Shown here in pieces: positions 39,172 through 48,220 of a DNA stretch of 64,000 bases. A program made the translations under genes and the position numbers. Under the pieces are notes generated by a model. The model saw only the letters and a program-made list of their open reading frames with translations. It did not search any database and had not been told where the DNA came from. Source of the DNA: UBA6059 sp040219045 (GTDB lineage Bacteria > Bacteroidota > Bacteroidia > Cytophagales > Cyclobacteriaceae); assembly GCA_965229505.1 (NCBI GenBank), contig OZ245881.1, positions 4,712,001-4,776,000 of the forward strand, in the 5' to 3' direction. Every line of letters begins with the position of its first letter. The stretch's first letter is position 1.

Positions 39172-40050
39172 CTACTGAGGCCTGAGGTTCTCAATAACCT
39201 GAGCATCTACCCAGTAGATGTCAACATTATCATTTCTATCATCTACACCTCTGTTGAAGAGGATGTACTTGCCATCCCGCGTGACACTGGCAAAAGCATC
39301 CCATTTGTCGGAGTTGACCTTATCGCCCATGTTGATGGCTGGACCCCATGATCCATCTTTCTGACGGAAACTGATATAAAGATCCGAGTCGCCATATCCT
39401 CCTTCTCGTTCACTATCCCAAATCAAGTAACTTTCGTCTGGCGCAATAAATGGATGGGCAGTCCATTCTCCTGTGTTCACAATTGGCCCCATGATTTCAG
39501 GAGCTTGTCGCTTGCCGTCTTTGAGCCTTGACATGCGAATCACATCACCACTTTTATAGTCGTCAAAAACATAGGTGCCCTTGGCTGATGCTGTAAGGCG
39601 CATAATGCCCCAGTCTTCCCGGTCAAACATAGGGCCAAGGCTTTTGCGTTCGGTCCAACCATCTCCCATGCGATCTTTGTAGCCTTCCGCCATGTGCATA
39701 CGTGATCCATCAGGTGAGAACGATACTTCACCTATTCGTTTGAATTCGGTGTATTTGGTCCAGACATTGTTTTCCATGCGAAAACCAATAACAGTTATAG
39801 GCGTGCCTTTTGCCCTCCGTGTGGTAAAATAAAACTCATTCATCCCCGGGGCGAACGTTCCTTCAATCTCCCAACCTTCTTTGGAAATAATGCCCGGAGC
39901 GAACGGCTCTGCCTTCATGCCTGGTGGCTTTTGTCCCATGAGGGGTCCCTCTAAAATTGGAAAGGTAAAATCGCCTTCCATGTTTTTTTGAGCAAAGAGG
40001 CTGTTGAGCGTCATTGTCAATGTGAGTATCAAGTATTTTGTTGTTTTCAT
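39172..40050 (-). CDS. Secreted PD40/TolB-like beta-propeller protein
   Basis: A signal peptide (LILTLTMTLNSLFAQ) leads a 292-residue protein made of WD40-like PD40 repeats. Examples are GTFAPGMNEFYFTTRR, EVSFSPDGSRMHMAEG, HPFIAPDESYLIWDSEREGGYGDSDLYISF and SVTRDGKYILFNRG. It ends with YWVDAQVIENLRPQ. The C-terminal half of the next gene upstream (40055-41761) has the same order of repeats and the same ending, so the two are paralogues. It is probably periplasmic or surface-located and binds protein or carbohydrate; no catalytic site is seen. The genes are 4 bp apart and form one operon. Confidence 0.8.
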   Translation of the reverse strand: MKTTKYLILTLTMTLNSLFAQKNMEGDFTFPILEGPLMGQKPPGMKAEPFAPGIISKEGWEIEGTFAPGMNEFYFTTRRAKGTPITVIGFRMENNVWTKYTEFKRIGEVSFSPDGSRMHMAEGYKDRMGDGWTERKSLGPMFDREDWGIMRLTASAKGTYVFDDYKSGDVIRMSRLKDGKRQAPEIMGPIVNTGEWTAHPFIAPDESYLIWDSEREGGYGDSDLYISFRQKDGSWGPAINMGDKVNSDKWDAFASVTRDGKYILFNRGVDDRNDNVDIYWVDAQVIENLRPQ

Positions 40051-40054
40051 GTTT

Positions 40055-41761
40055 CTATTTTAATCTTAGATTTTCAATTACCTGGGCATCCACCCAATAA
40101 GGTTTTCCTACCCAATTTTCACTGCCATCTTCTTTAATCTCCCACTGCCCTCTCGTAAAAAACAGATATTTCCCATCGTCTGACACACGTGCGCCACTTT
40201 CACTTAATGGGGTGTTGATCGTATCTCCCATGTTAATTGCGGGGAGCCAGGAACCATCCTTTGTTCGAAAACTAATGTAGATATCAGATCCACCATATCC
40301 GTCCTCTCTTCTCACATCCCATATCAGATAAGATTCATCCGGTGCAATGTGAGGGTGGGCAATCCATGTTCCGGTATTGATCTCCTTGCCCAATTTTTGG
40401 CGAGGTTCATATGTGCCGTTTATGAGGCGGGAATAACTGATAGCCCCAACTGTATCAGGTTTTCCTGATTCATCAAATTCTATTTCATCAAAGTAAGAAG
40501 TCCCGTTCTCTGAAAACGATATCCCCATAATGTGCTTATCCGAAAAAGGGGCTCCAAGGCTTTTGTAATCCGACCAACCTGTCTCGGTCAGATTTCTGTA
40601 TTTATTTCCTCGATATATAGTATCTCCTTCTGGAGAGAATTTGGGCCATTTTATTTCGGTTTCAGTCTCATTCTGCCATCTACCATTTTCATATCGAATA
40701 ACAAAAGAGGTACGATTCTCATATTTCCCATTTTTCCTGGTAAAATAGAATTCCCTCCCATCTGGGGAAAACGAGCCTCCTTCAAAAAGTCTATCCGGTG
40801 AGACAATTTCAGGTTCAAAAAGTTGAGGAATTAAGCCTGGTGGCGTTTCGCCAAAGTAGTCCAATGATGGATTGTATAATTCTGAAAGCCATCCTACACT
40901 GCGAACTGCCATTCTCGGGAATGCGGTTTGATGATCACCTAACATCTCTTCATGGGTGACCAGAAAATTCTTGTCATTCTTGCTTTTAAGAATGGCGACA
41001 AATTCTTTCGCGTACTCCCCTAGCTCTTGCTCCTTGGAACCATTGGTAATGAAGACATTCACCTTTAAGTCTTTATCTGCAATCAACTCTGTCAGCTGTG
41101 GAATATCTCCTCGCAATGAGGGACTACCAATTAAGTAATTCTTAAATGTCTCAGGTTGGGATGATAGTATATAAGCTCCAAACAAGCCACTCGCTGAATA
41201 GCCGAAATAGGTTCTGTTTTGAGGATCAGTTCGGTAGTTCGCTTCAACATACGGTATGACATTTTTACGAATGAATTCCAGATGATCGCTTGCTTGCCCT
41301 AATTGGTATTTGGCCTGAATTTCCGGATTGCTATGTGGGCTTACAGTGTAATCGCGGAATCTGCTTACATGAGCCCCTCTTTCTTCCAGCAGTTCTTCAT
41401 TGATATCTTTTTGCCAGGATATGCCTACTAGTATGGCATCTTCCATAATGTACTCAGCAGAACCTGATAGCATTTCTACATGCCATATGGCATCCGCATA
41501 GTAGATTACCGGATGCTTTTTGTTCCCGCTTTCCGAATATTTTTCAGGCAATTTTATATACAATTCATATTGTCTGTCATTTTGAGTGTCCTTAAGAGGA
41601 ATCACCTTTATGTTAGGCAATTCCAAATTAGATCTTTGTTCATGCTCCTCAATACCCAGTTCTTGTGCTAGTATGTTATTCAACGATGCGATGATCGTTA
41701 GCAGGAAAATGAATAGGTTTTTAGCTTGCAAGTTGTTCAAGGTTTTGAGTAAATAGGTCAT
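40055..41761 (-). CDS. Secreted esterase fused to a PD40 beta-propeller
   Basis: From the ATG at 41761 the protein has a signal peptide (FIFLLTIIASLNNILAQ) and about 568 residues. The first half is an esterase-D-type alpha/beta hydrolase: HPVIYYADAIWHVEM, the nucleophile elbow GYSASGLFGAYIL, and a histidine in GDHQTAFPRM. The second half is PD40 repeats (GGSFSPDGREFYFTRKNGKYENR, HPHIAPDESYLIWDVRREDGYGGSDIYISF) ending in YWVDAQVIENLRLK. The longer frame to 41872 would put 37 residues before the signal peptide, so I reject it. It likely hydrolyses an ester on a siderophore, sugar or peptide outside the cell; the substrate is unknown. Confidence 0.82.
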   Translation of the reverse strand: MTYLLKTLNNLQAKNLFIFLLTIIASLNNILAQELGIEEHEQRSNLELPNIKVIPLKDTQNDRQYELYIKLPEKYSESGNKKHPVIYYADAIWHVEMLSGSAEYIMEDAILVGISWQKDINEELLEERGAHVSRFRDYTVSPHSNPEIQAKYQLGQASDHLEFIRKNVIPYVEANYRTDPQNRTYFGYSASGLFGAYILSSQPETFKNYLIGSPSLRGDIPQLTELIADKDLKVNVFITNGSKEQELGEYAKEFVAILKSKNDKNFLVTHEEMLGDHQTAFPRMAVRSVGWLSELYNPSLDYFGETPPGLIPQLFEPEIVSPDRLFEGGSFSPDGREFYFTRKNGKYENRTSFVIRYENGRWQNETETEIKWPKFSPEGDTIYRGNKYRNLTETGWSDYKSLGAPFSDKHIMGISFSENGTSYFDEIEFDESGKPDTVGAISYSRLINGTYEPRQKLGKEINTGTWIAHPHIAPDESYLIWDVRREDGYGGSDIYISFRTKDGSWLPAINMGDTINTPLSESGARVSDDGKYLFFTRGQWEIKEDGSENWVGKPYWVDAQVIENLRLK

Positions 41762-42112
41762 GGATTTTTGATTCAGTTTTTCATGTATACAGCAATGTAT
41801 TGGGGAGAGTTGTTGATCAGCTTCCTTTAACTTGTGAACTGCTCTATGCCTGAATGAACTGCTCGAAACCAACTGGAAAAGCCAGTGATATCAGGTTACT
41901 TTGCTTGCTTAAAACATTGATGTCCTCGGAAAAATTAATAAGTAAATACTACAAGAAACCTCCCCCAACCCCCTCCAAAGGGGGAATTGTCCCCTTGAGG
42001 GGACTACAGGGGTGTTTTTGGAAATTTTCAAAACATGCCTTTAACTAGTTTAAATGTACTTTTATAAGGATTTGAAATTAGTCAGATGACTGTATTTTAA
42101 AACCAAGTTAAA
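41762..42112. other. Divergent intergenic stretch with a C-rich/G-rich repeat
   Basis: This gap separates the leftward esterase-PD40 operon from the rightward sensor kinase. At 41957-42014 is a copy of the ACCTCCCCCAACCCCCTCC / GGGGGAATTGTCCCC repeat seen elsewhere in the window. The last 90 bases before the kinase are AT-rich, but I see no exact TAnnTTTG box. Confidence 0.5.
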
Positions 42113-43801
42113 ATGAATTTAAGGTCGCTCCCATCCTTACTATTGATAGGTGTTTTGTTGCTGGCAACTTCCTGCATGCAAGCGCCTGAAGTTTTCAAGG
42201 AACAGCGTACGGTATTCAAAGTAGGTGATAACCCAACCTGGGCGAACAAGGCCTTGAATGATGGCAATTGGGAAAAAAAGATCGCACTCATTCCGGAAGG
42301 CGAGATTTTTTGGTCCAGAACGCGAATTGATATCCTAAAGGCTCCTGAGGAATTACGACCCTACGGTCTTCAAATAGATGGGTACGGCGAATATGAAATC
42401 TTTTGGGATGGGGTGTTGATTGGAAAAAACGGAAATCCAGGACAAGAAGCCGAGCTTCCTCCTGAGGGTGAATTGTGGATTACTTACAGCATTCCTACGT
42501 ACCTGGCAGCCGAAGGTGAACATGTGCTGGCCTTACGATTGAGTAATTACTATTTTCCAGATCATGTAGGGCATTATGAACTCGAGATTGCTGATTATGA
42601 GGATTTGCTGGCCAACATGCTCATTGAAACTTCCTACATGCACGTCTTCGCAGGAGCTTTTCTCATCGTATCCATCTACTTTCTTTTTCTATTCCTCAAC
42701 AATAGAAAAGAATACCCCACACTCATTTTTAGTGTTTGTTGCTTTCTCATTTTTGCGCTTGTCCTAATCGTATTTAGCAAAGATTATGTCTCCATTCATT
42801 ACAGTGTCCACGTCATTAGACTACAAATCATTAACTCATTTTTGCTGGGCATTTCATTTTTGATTCCATACTACTTCTCCATGCAGTTCCCCTATTCAAG
42901 GCATAGATTGTCTTTCATAATTTACGCTGCGGTACTCATTTTCTTTTGGCTTTTAAGTGAGCACGCCTATGATTTCAAAACAGTTGGCATGGTACTGAGT
43001 ATGTGGTGTTTTTCCTTTGGTATAGTAGCTTATGGAGCATATCAGAGAGTAAAGGGCGCGCGGGTTGTTCTTGGGATATTACTTTTATCTATTATTGTAT
43101 TTCTTGCCTCCGGATTTGTCGTTAGTTTGTACACAGGGCTGGGACTGATTCTGTTGGGCATGCTGTATTTACTAACACTAAACATCAAAACTCAGCGCCT
43201 GGCCTATGAAAATTCATTGGTTCAATCGACACGCCTGCGGTTGGAACTATTAAAGAAGAACATTCAACCCCATTTCCTAATGAATACCCTGACCTCCTTG
43301 ATGGACTGGGTTGAAGAATCACCGAAGAAGGGAGTTTTGTTCATAGAGGCATTAGCTAAAGAATTTGACCTTTTTAGTCAAATAGAAGATAAAACGTTGA
43401 TACCTATTGGTCAGGAAATAGCCCTTTGCAGAACGCACCTAAAAATCATGGAATACCGCAAGGAAGTCAGCTATTCACTGGAAGAAGAAGGCATTGATCC
43501 AGCGGAAAAAATACCACCTGCTATACTGCATACACTCCTCGAAAACGGGATTACTCACAGTCTCCCACTCGAAGACAACAGCATCAGGTTTATACTGATT
43601 TTCGAATCGAGCCGCGAGTACAAGATTTACACTTTTCTGACATTTGCTGCTCGTACAGAGCAAGGAAAGAATACCAAAGAGGAAGGTACTGGGTTGAAGT
43701 ATATAAAGGCCAGATTGGCAGAAAGCTATGGTTCCAAATGGGAACTTACTTCGGAGCAGGCAGATCATGGTTGGAGAAATACGTTAAAAATCTATTCCTG
43801 A
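42113..43801 (+). CDS. LytS-type sensor histidine kinase with a 7TM module
   Basis: The 562-residue protein has an N-terminal extracytoplasmic beta-sandwich of the 7TMR-DISM type (residues 30-170, including GLQIDGYGEYEIFWDGVLIGKNGNPG). A block of about seven membrane helices follows (about 175-365). The His_kinase domain has IQPHFLMNTLTSLMDW, with the phosphorylated His in QPHF, and the ATPase part has PPAILHTLLENGITHSL. The N-terminus ends in a lipobox-like LLATSC, so the mature protein could be lipidated as well as membrane-spanning. The partner response regulator starts 4 bp downstream. The ligand is unknown; carbohydrate-like molecules are typical for this sensor fold. Confidence 0.88.
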   Translation: MNLRSLPSLLLIGVLLLATSCMQAPEVFKEQRTVFKVGDNPTWANKALNDGNWEKKIALIPEGEIFWSRTRIDILKAPEELRPYGLQIDGYGEYEIFWDGVLIGKNGNPGQEAELPPEGELWITYSIPTYLAAEGEHVLALRLSNYYFPDHVGHYELEIADYEDLLANMLIETSYMHVFAGAFLIVSIYFLFLFLNNRKEYPTLIFSVCCFLIFALVLIVFSKDYVSIHYSVHVIRLQIINSFLLGISFLIPYYFSMQFPYSRHRLSFIIYAAVLIFFWLLSEHAYDFKTVGMVLSMWCFSFGIVAYGAYQRVKGARVVLGILLLSIIVFLASGFVVSLYTGLGLILLGMLYLLTLNIKTQRLAYENSLVQSTRLRLELLKKNIQPHFLMNTLTSLMDWVEESPKKGVLFIEALAKEFDLFSQIEDKTLIPIGQEIALCRTHLKIMEYRKEVSYSLEEEGIDPAEKIPPAILHTLLENGITHSLPLEDNSIRFILIFESSREYKIYTFLTFAARTEQGKNTKEEGTGLKYIKARLAESYGSKWELTSEQADHGWRNTLKIYS

Positions 43802-43805
43802 GGAA

Positions 43806-44504
43806 ATGAACATACTAATCGTTGAGGACGAAACCAGGATAGCCAGGCGTATTGAGCGGATGACGCATGACATCCTTGGAGATACAATCCAATCATTAAA
43901 ACTCATCAGCACGCTTCAGGAGGCATTGGCGTTCATAGAAAACAATCCTCTTGATCTCGTTCTGCTCGATCTGAATCTCAACGGAGATGATGGTTTTGGT
44001 CTGCTCACCCAGGCTGTTTCCGGATCGTTTCATACCATTGTAATCTCTGCCTACAAGGATCAGGCGATTAAAGCTTTCGAACATGGAGTTCTGGATTTTG
44101 TGCCCAAACCCTTCAACAGGGAACGACTGGAGCAGGCGTTTATACGAGCCACAGTAAAAGAGAAGACCGAATCTAATTTGGTTAAATACCTGGCTGTGAA
44201 AAAAAGGCATCAAATACAGCTGGTGCCCATTGAGGACGTCATGTATATCAAAGGAGCCGGGGCTTATACTGAACTCTACCTGACTGACGGAACCAAAGAA
44301 CTGCATGACAAGTCACTGGAGAAGCTGGAACAGCTCTTATCAAATGCCTTCGAGCGCATTCATAAATCCTATCTGCTGAAGATTGATAAGATCAAAGAAA
44401 TTAAAGTATCATCCGGAAGCAAGTATACAGTTGAGCTGAAAAATGGAGAACGCCTTCCTGTAGGCCGAACGAAGTACAAGGATTTGAAGGCAAAGTGGAT
44501 ATAA
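43806..44504 (+). CDS. LytTR-family response regulator
   Basis: The 232-residue protein has a receiver domain (ILIVEDETRIARRIER, phosphoacceptor Asp55 in VLLDLNLNG, the conserved Ser in VISAYKD and Lys in FVPKPFNRE). The LytTR DNA-binding domain runs from about 130 to the end (VPIEDVMYIKGAGAYTELYL, RIHKSYLLKIDKIKEI, LPVGRTKYKDLK). It is paired with the LytS-type kinase immediately upstream. LytTR regulators bind pairs of short direct repeats. The targets are unknown; the adjacent esterase-PD40 operon and the GH38 gene are the obvious candidates by position. Confidence 0.92.
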   Translation: MNILIVEDETRIARRIERMTHDILGDTIQSLKLISTLQEALAFIENNPLDLVLLDLNLNGDDGFGLLTQAVSGSFHTIVISAYKDQAIKAFEHGVLDFVPKPFNRERLEQAFIRATVKEKTESNLVKYLAVKKRHQIQLVPIEDVMYIKGAGAYTELYLTDGTKELHDKSLEKLEQLLSNAFERIHKSYLLKIDKIKEIKVSSGSKYTVELKNGERLPVGRTKYKDLKAKWI

Positions 44505-44827
44505 TATCCAGGTAGGAAACTATCCCTACCATTACCACACTCATACGCCACTCTCCTTCATTGCGGCATGGTAATTCCTCGGACAAGCTGTCACCCATCG
44601 TCATAAGTGGCAAATGTGTGCTCTTGGCTTTCACGGGATATCTGTGGTTTTAATTGATGTTAGAGGCTATGAAGGAGCCTAGACTGCTCGTCCGCACCGA
44701 AGCTATATTCACCAAGACTCATGAATACACACCGGAAACGCATAGATAATCCAAAACACCGCTCAGATTGTATGCTTGTTGTCTCAGCTCCACACCTCAC
44801 GTGGCGTGGTATGTTAAAAAAAGATCT
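44505..44827. repeat. Gene-free stretch holding dispersed repeat R1, copy D
   Basis: Between 44610 and 44709 are the R1 blocks TGTGCTC, TTTTAATTGATGTTAGAGGC (44648-44667) and ACCGAAGCTATATT (44696-44709), matching copy B at 37905-38012 in order and spacing. The rest of the stretch shows no gene; a frame that would extend the GH38 protein upstream to 44768 lacks a signal peptide and is rejected. Confidence 0.55.
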
Positions 44828-47800
44828 ATGAACACCACTGCTTTCTTTCGTCTTCCTTTGCTCATGTTAATCATGGCTTATGCCTGGACTTCTCATGGAC
44901 AGTCGGTCAAGACATTAACCAACCTCTGGCCGGTCAAAAGTCAACCTTTCTATCAAGGATTTGACAATACCGTCGAAGGGACTGAGTTGGACTTCTTCCC
45001 TTTCCTTGAAGGTGACAACATTGTACTTTATCTCGGGGAGAACAAGCTGTATGGGCCGATTTCCTTCAAGACGGCACCTGTGCCCACTGATCACTCGTCA
45101 GCCTATGCCAGCTTCATCTGGTCATGTGGCTATGCACGCACCGCCGATGGCGAAGTAGAGAAGTCGACCTTTGAGATCGCTGTGCAGGGTGAGAAGCTAT
45201 TATCCTTTGATACCTATCAGCCTGATAGCCCTGAGAACTGGATCTACACCTCACCTACCGGAATAGAGCTGGCATTTGTTACCACTTTTGTGGATAAGGC
45301 ACATGGAGATCGATTTGGCTATATGATCCTGAATATGCCTACTGCACAAGTCACCAAAGGTGAGCCAGTGACCATTTCTATGGAGGAGATTCGTTCCAAC
45401 AAACGAGATTACTATATGGCTATTCAGAATCCTGTTGAAGAAAACCTCAAGATTCTGGCCGAGCCTACCATCCTCAAGACTGAAGCAGGACCAAAGCAGA
45501 GCATTAAGATCGATCTTACTCATCTTGGCGCACCTACAGAAGGCCAGTTCTCGGTAGATGGTAAACTACTGCTCACTACGCCGATCAAGCCTGGTAATAA
45601 TGAGATCTATGTACTGGTCGACCCTGTGACAGCAGCCAAGACAGTGACCTTGGATATTGCGGTAGCGGGAAAACCAAAAACCTCAAGAGCAGTCGACCTG
45701 AAACCAGTCAGGCATTTCGAAGTGTACTTCCTGCCCCACTCTCATGTTGACATTGGATTTACACATAAGCAACAAGAGGTCGCCGAGCTGCAATGGAAAA
45801 ACCTGGATCTGGCGATTGACCTGGCCGCAAAAACTGCGGACTATCCTGAGCGATCTCGCTACAAATGGAATGCTGAGATCAGTTGGGTATTGGATGGCTA
45901 CCTCAAGCAAGCGAGCGAGGAAAGAAAACAGAAATTTATCGCAGCGGTAGAAGCAGGCACCATTGGTATAGATGCACTTTACGGTAGTGTGCTTACCGGT
46001 ATACAGACCGAAGAAGAGATGTTCAACAATACCCTTTATGCCAGTCAGTTAGCAAAGGAGTTTGATTTTGATATCCAGTCGGCCATGATCACTGATGTGC
46101 CAGGCTACACCTGGGGTATTGTGCCCGGGCTAGCGCAAATGGGGATCAACTACCTGTCAGTAGGACCTAATCATATGCCCCAATTGGCGCATGGCGGATA
46201 CCAGGTCGGACATACACTAGAGGCCTGGGGCGATGTACCCTTTTATTGGGTCTCCCCTTCTGGTAAAGAGCGAATTCTCTTCTGGATGAGTACACACGGC
46301 TACTCATGGTTTCACTCCTGGCTCATGGGCAATATCAGCAATGCCGGAGGTGCACCCGTGCTCAACTTTCTAAATGAGCTGGATGATCAGCAGTACCCCT
46401 ACGACATAGTCCAATTGCGCTACAATATTGGCAATGACAATGGCCCACCAGATCCGGACATGCCTGACTTTTTCAAGGCGTGGAACGAGAAATACGAATG
46501 GCCAAAGTTTAGGATCGCTACGACTATGGAGATGATGAAGGCGTTCGAGGAGCAGTACCAGGACGAAATACCTGAAGCCACAGGTGACTTCACACCTTAC
46601 TGGGAAGATGGAGTCGCATCATCAGCTGAGGAGACCGCCATTAACAAGAATAGCGCTGATCAGCTTGTCCAGGCGGAGACCCTTTGGGCGATGACCAGCC
46701 CGGAAGACTTTCCCAAACCTGCCTTTGATGAAGCGTGGAAGAATATTGTATTGTTTTCAGAGCACACCTGGGGTGCAAATGTTAGCAAGTCCGACCCTGA
46801 TAGCGAGTTCACCAAGAGCCTGTGGGATGTGAAGCAGGGCTTCACCCTCGATGCACAAAAGTCAGCTAAAGAACTATCCACCCAGGCATTAACATCAATG
46901 ATGGCTGATGAAACCTCAATTATCGAAGCAGTAGAAGTCGTCAATACGCTCTCATGGGATAGATCGGAGTTGGTTCGCCTACCGGCAAAATGGAGCCTGC
47001 CAGGATATCGCGTCACTGATGAAGATGGCAAGACGCAACCTACCCAACTGCTCACCGATGGGCAGCTGGCTTTTGTGGCCAGCGATGTACCCGCATTGGG
47101 TGCGAAGAAGTATTACATCAAAAAAGGAAAAGTTAAGGCTGAGGGCTCGGTTGCTATTACAAACACATCTATCAGCAATGACCGAATTGCACTCAGTATC
47201 GATGCTACTTCTGGCAATATCAGCAGTTTGCTTGATAAGCAACTCAACCACCAGTTTGTAGACGTGGAAGACAGCACCGGCTTCAATACTTATTGGTACT
47301 CAGGCCTTATCAAGGAAAACTTAAGCCGACACCACAGCCCTACCGTAATCATCAAAGAAAATGGTCCTTTGGTGTCTTCACTGCTCATCGAAAGTAAAGG
47401 TGAAGGTGCCAATGCGATCAGGCAGGAGATCACGCTGGTAAGTGGCATCAATCAGGTGAGTCTGGTAAACACTGTCGATAAGCTCAAAATCATTGAGAAT
47501 GAGAACGTACGCTTCTCTTTTCCATTCGCTGTGCCAGACGGAAACGTCAGTGTTGACATTCCCTGGTCAGTCATGAACCCTGCGGAGAACCAACTCAAAG
47601 GTGCGAACCTCAATTTCTTTTCTGCACAGCGGTTTATGGATGTCTCCAATGATCAAGTGGGCATCACACTCGCTACGCCTGATGCACCCATCTGGGAAAT
47701 CGGTGATATGCACGGCCAGCACTGGATGACTGATATGAAGAATCGTCCTTGGCTCAAAACCTATACGCCCTCCCAGCGGCTCTACTCATGGGTGATGAAC

Positions 47801-48220
47801 AATGCCTGGTTTGTAAACTACAAAGCCCATCAGGAAGGTGAGATCAGGTTTAGATACACGCTTCAGCCGCATGCGACGTACAGTGATGCGCAAGCTAAAA
47901 AACTAGGGATGGAACAAACCACCCCACTGCTGGTAATTCCTGTGAGTAAGTCCGCTGACGTACCCGAATCGCCCTTTACCCTCATTGGTAGTACCGATGT
48001 GATCGTTAGCAGCTTCAAGCCTAGCGGCGATGGTAAAGCCTGGATGATTCGGCTATTCAACAGTAGTGATAATGCCAATCAGGTACAACTCAACTGGGGA
48101 GCTATAAAGCCTACCAGTACCGTACTGAGCAGTCCACTGGAAGAATCCGGAGAAGCCACAGACGCTAGTTTTGACATGGTGCCTTGGGAGATATTGACCA
48201 TCCGAGCGGAGCTACCGTGA
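44828..48220 (+). CDS. Glycoside hydrolase family 38 (alpha-mannosidase-like), secreted
   Basis: With the ATG at 44828 the protein has a signal peptide (FFRLPLLMLIMAYAWTSHGQ) and 1130 residues. An N-terminal accessory region of about 280 residues precedes the GH38 catalytic domain, which starts with EVYFLPHSHVDIGFTHKQQE (the His and Asp zinc ligands). It continues with YKWNAEISWVLDGYL and DALYGSVLTGIQTEEEM, where the catalytic Asp is expected. The second half is the beta-rich GH38 C-terminal domain (NDRIALSIDATSGNISSLLDKQL). It would trim alpha-mannosides or related sugars in the periplasm. It overlaps the next gene by 4 bp and lies just upstream of the sugar-acid gene cluster. Confidence 0.85.
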   Translation: MNTTAFFRLPLLMLIMAYAWTSHGQSVKTLTNLWPVKSQPFYQGFDNTVEGTELDFFPFLEGDNIVLYLGENKLYGPISFKTAPVPTDHSSAYASFIWSCGYARTADGEVEKSTFEIAVQGEKLLSFDTYQPDSPENWIYTSPTGIELAFVTTFVDKAHGDRFGYMILNMPTAQVTKGEPVTISMEEIRSNKRDYYMAIQNPVEENLKILAEPTILKTEAGPKQSIKIDLTHLGAPTEGQFSVDGKLLLTTPIKPGNNEIYVLVDPVTAAKTVTLDIAVAGKPKTSRAVDLKPVRHFEVYFLPHSHVDIGFTHKQQEVAELQWKNLDLAIDLAAKTADYPERSRYKWNAEISWVLDGYLKQASEERKQKFIAAVEAGTIGIDALYGSVLTGIQTEEEMFNNTLYASQLAKEFDFDIQSAMITDVPGYTWGIVPGLAQMGINYLSVGPNHMPQLAHGGYQVGHTLEAWGDVPFYWVSPSGKERILFWMSTHGYSWFHSWLMGNISNAGGAPVLNFLNELDDQQYPYDIVQLRYNIGNDNGPPDPDMPDFFKAWNEKYEWPKFRIATTMEMMKAFEEQYQDEIPEATGDFTPYWEDGVASSAEETAINKNSADQLVQAETLWAMTSPEDFPKPAFDEAWKNIVLFSEHTWGANVSKSDPDSEFTKSLWDVKQGFTLDAQKSAKELSTQALTSMMADETSIIEAVEVVNTLSWDRSELVRLPAKWSLPGYRVTDEDGKTQPTQLLTDGQLAFVASDVPALGAKKYYIKKGKVKAEGSVAITNTSISNDRIALSIDATSGNISSLLDKQLNHQFVDVEDSTGFNTYWYSGLIKENLSRHHSPTVIIKENGPLVSSLLIESKGEGANAIRQEITLVSGINQVSLVNTVDKLKIIENENVRFSFPFAVPDGNVSVDIPWSVMNPAENQLKGANLNFFSAQRFMDVSNDQVGITLATPDAPIWEIGDMHGQHWMTDMKNRPWLKTYTPSQRLYSWVMNNAWFVNYKAHQEGEIRFRYTLQPHATYSDAQAKKLGMEQTTPLLVIPVSKSADVPESPFTLIGSTDVIVSSFKPSGDGKAWMIRLFNSSDNANQVQLNWGAIKPTSTVLSSPLEESGEATDASFDMVPWEILTIRAELP

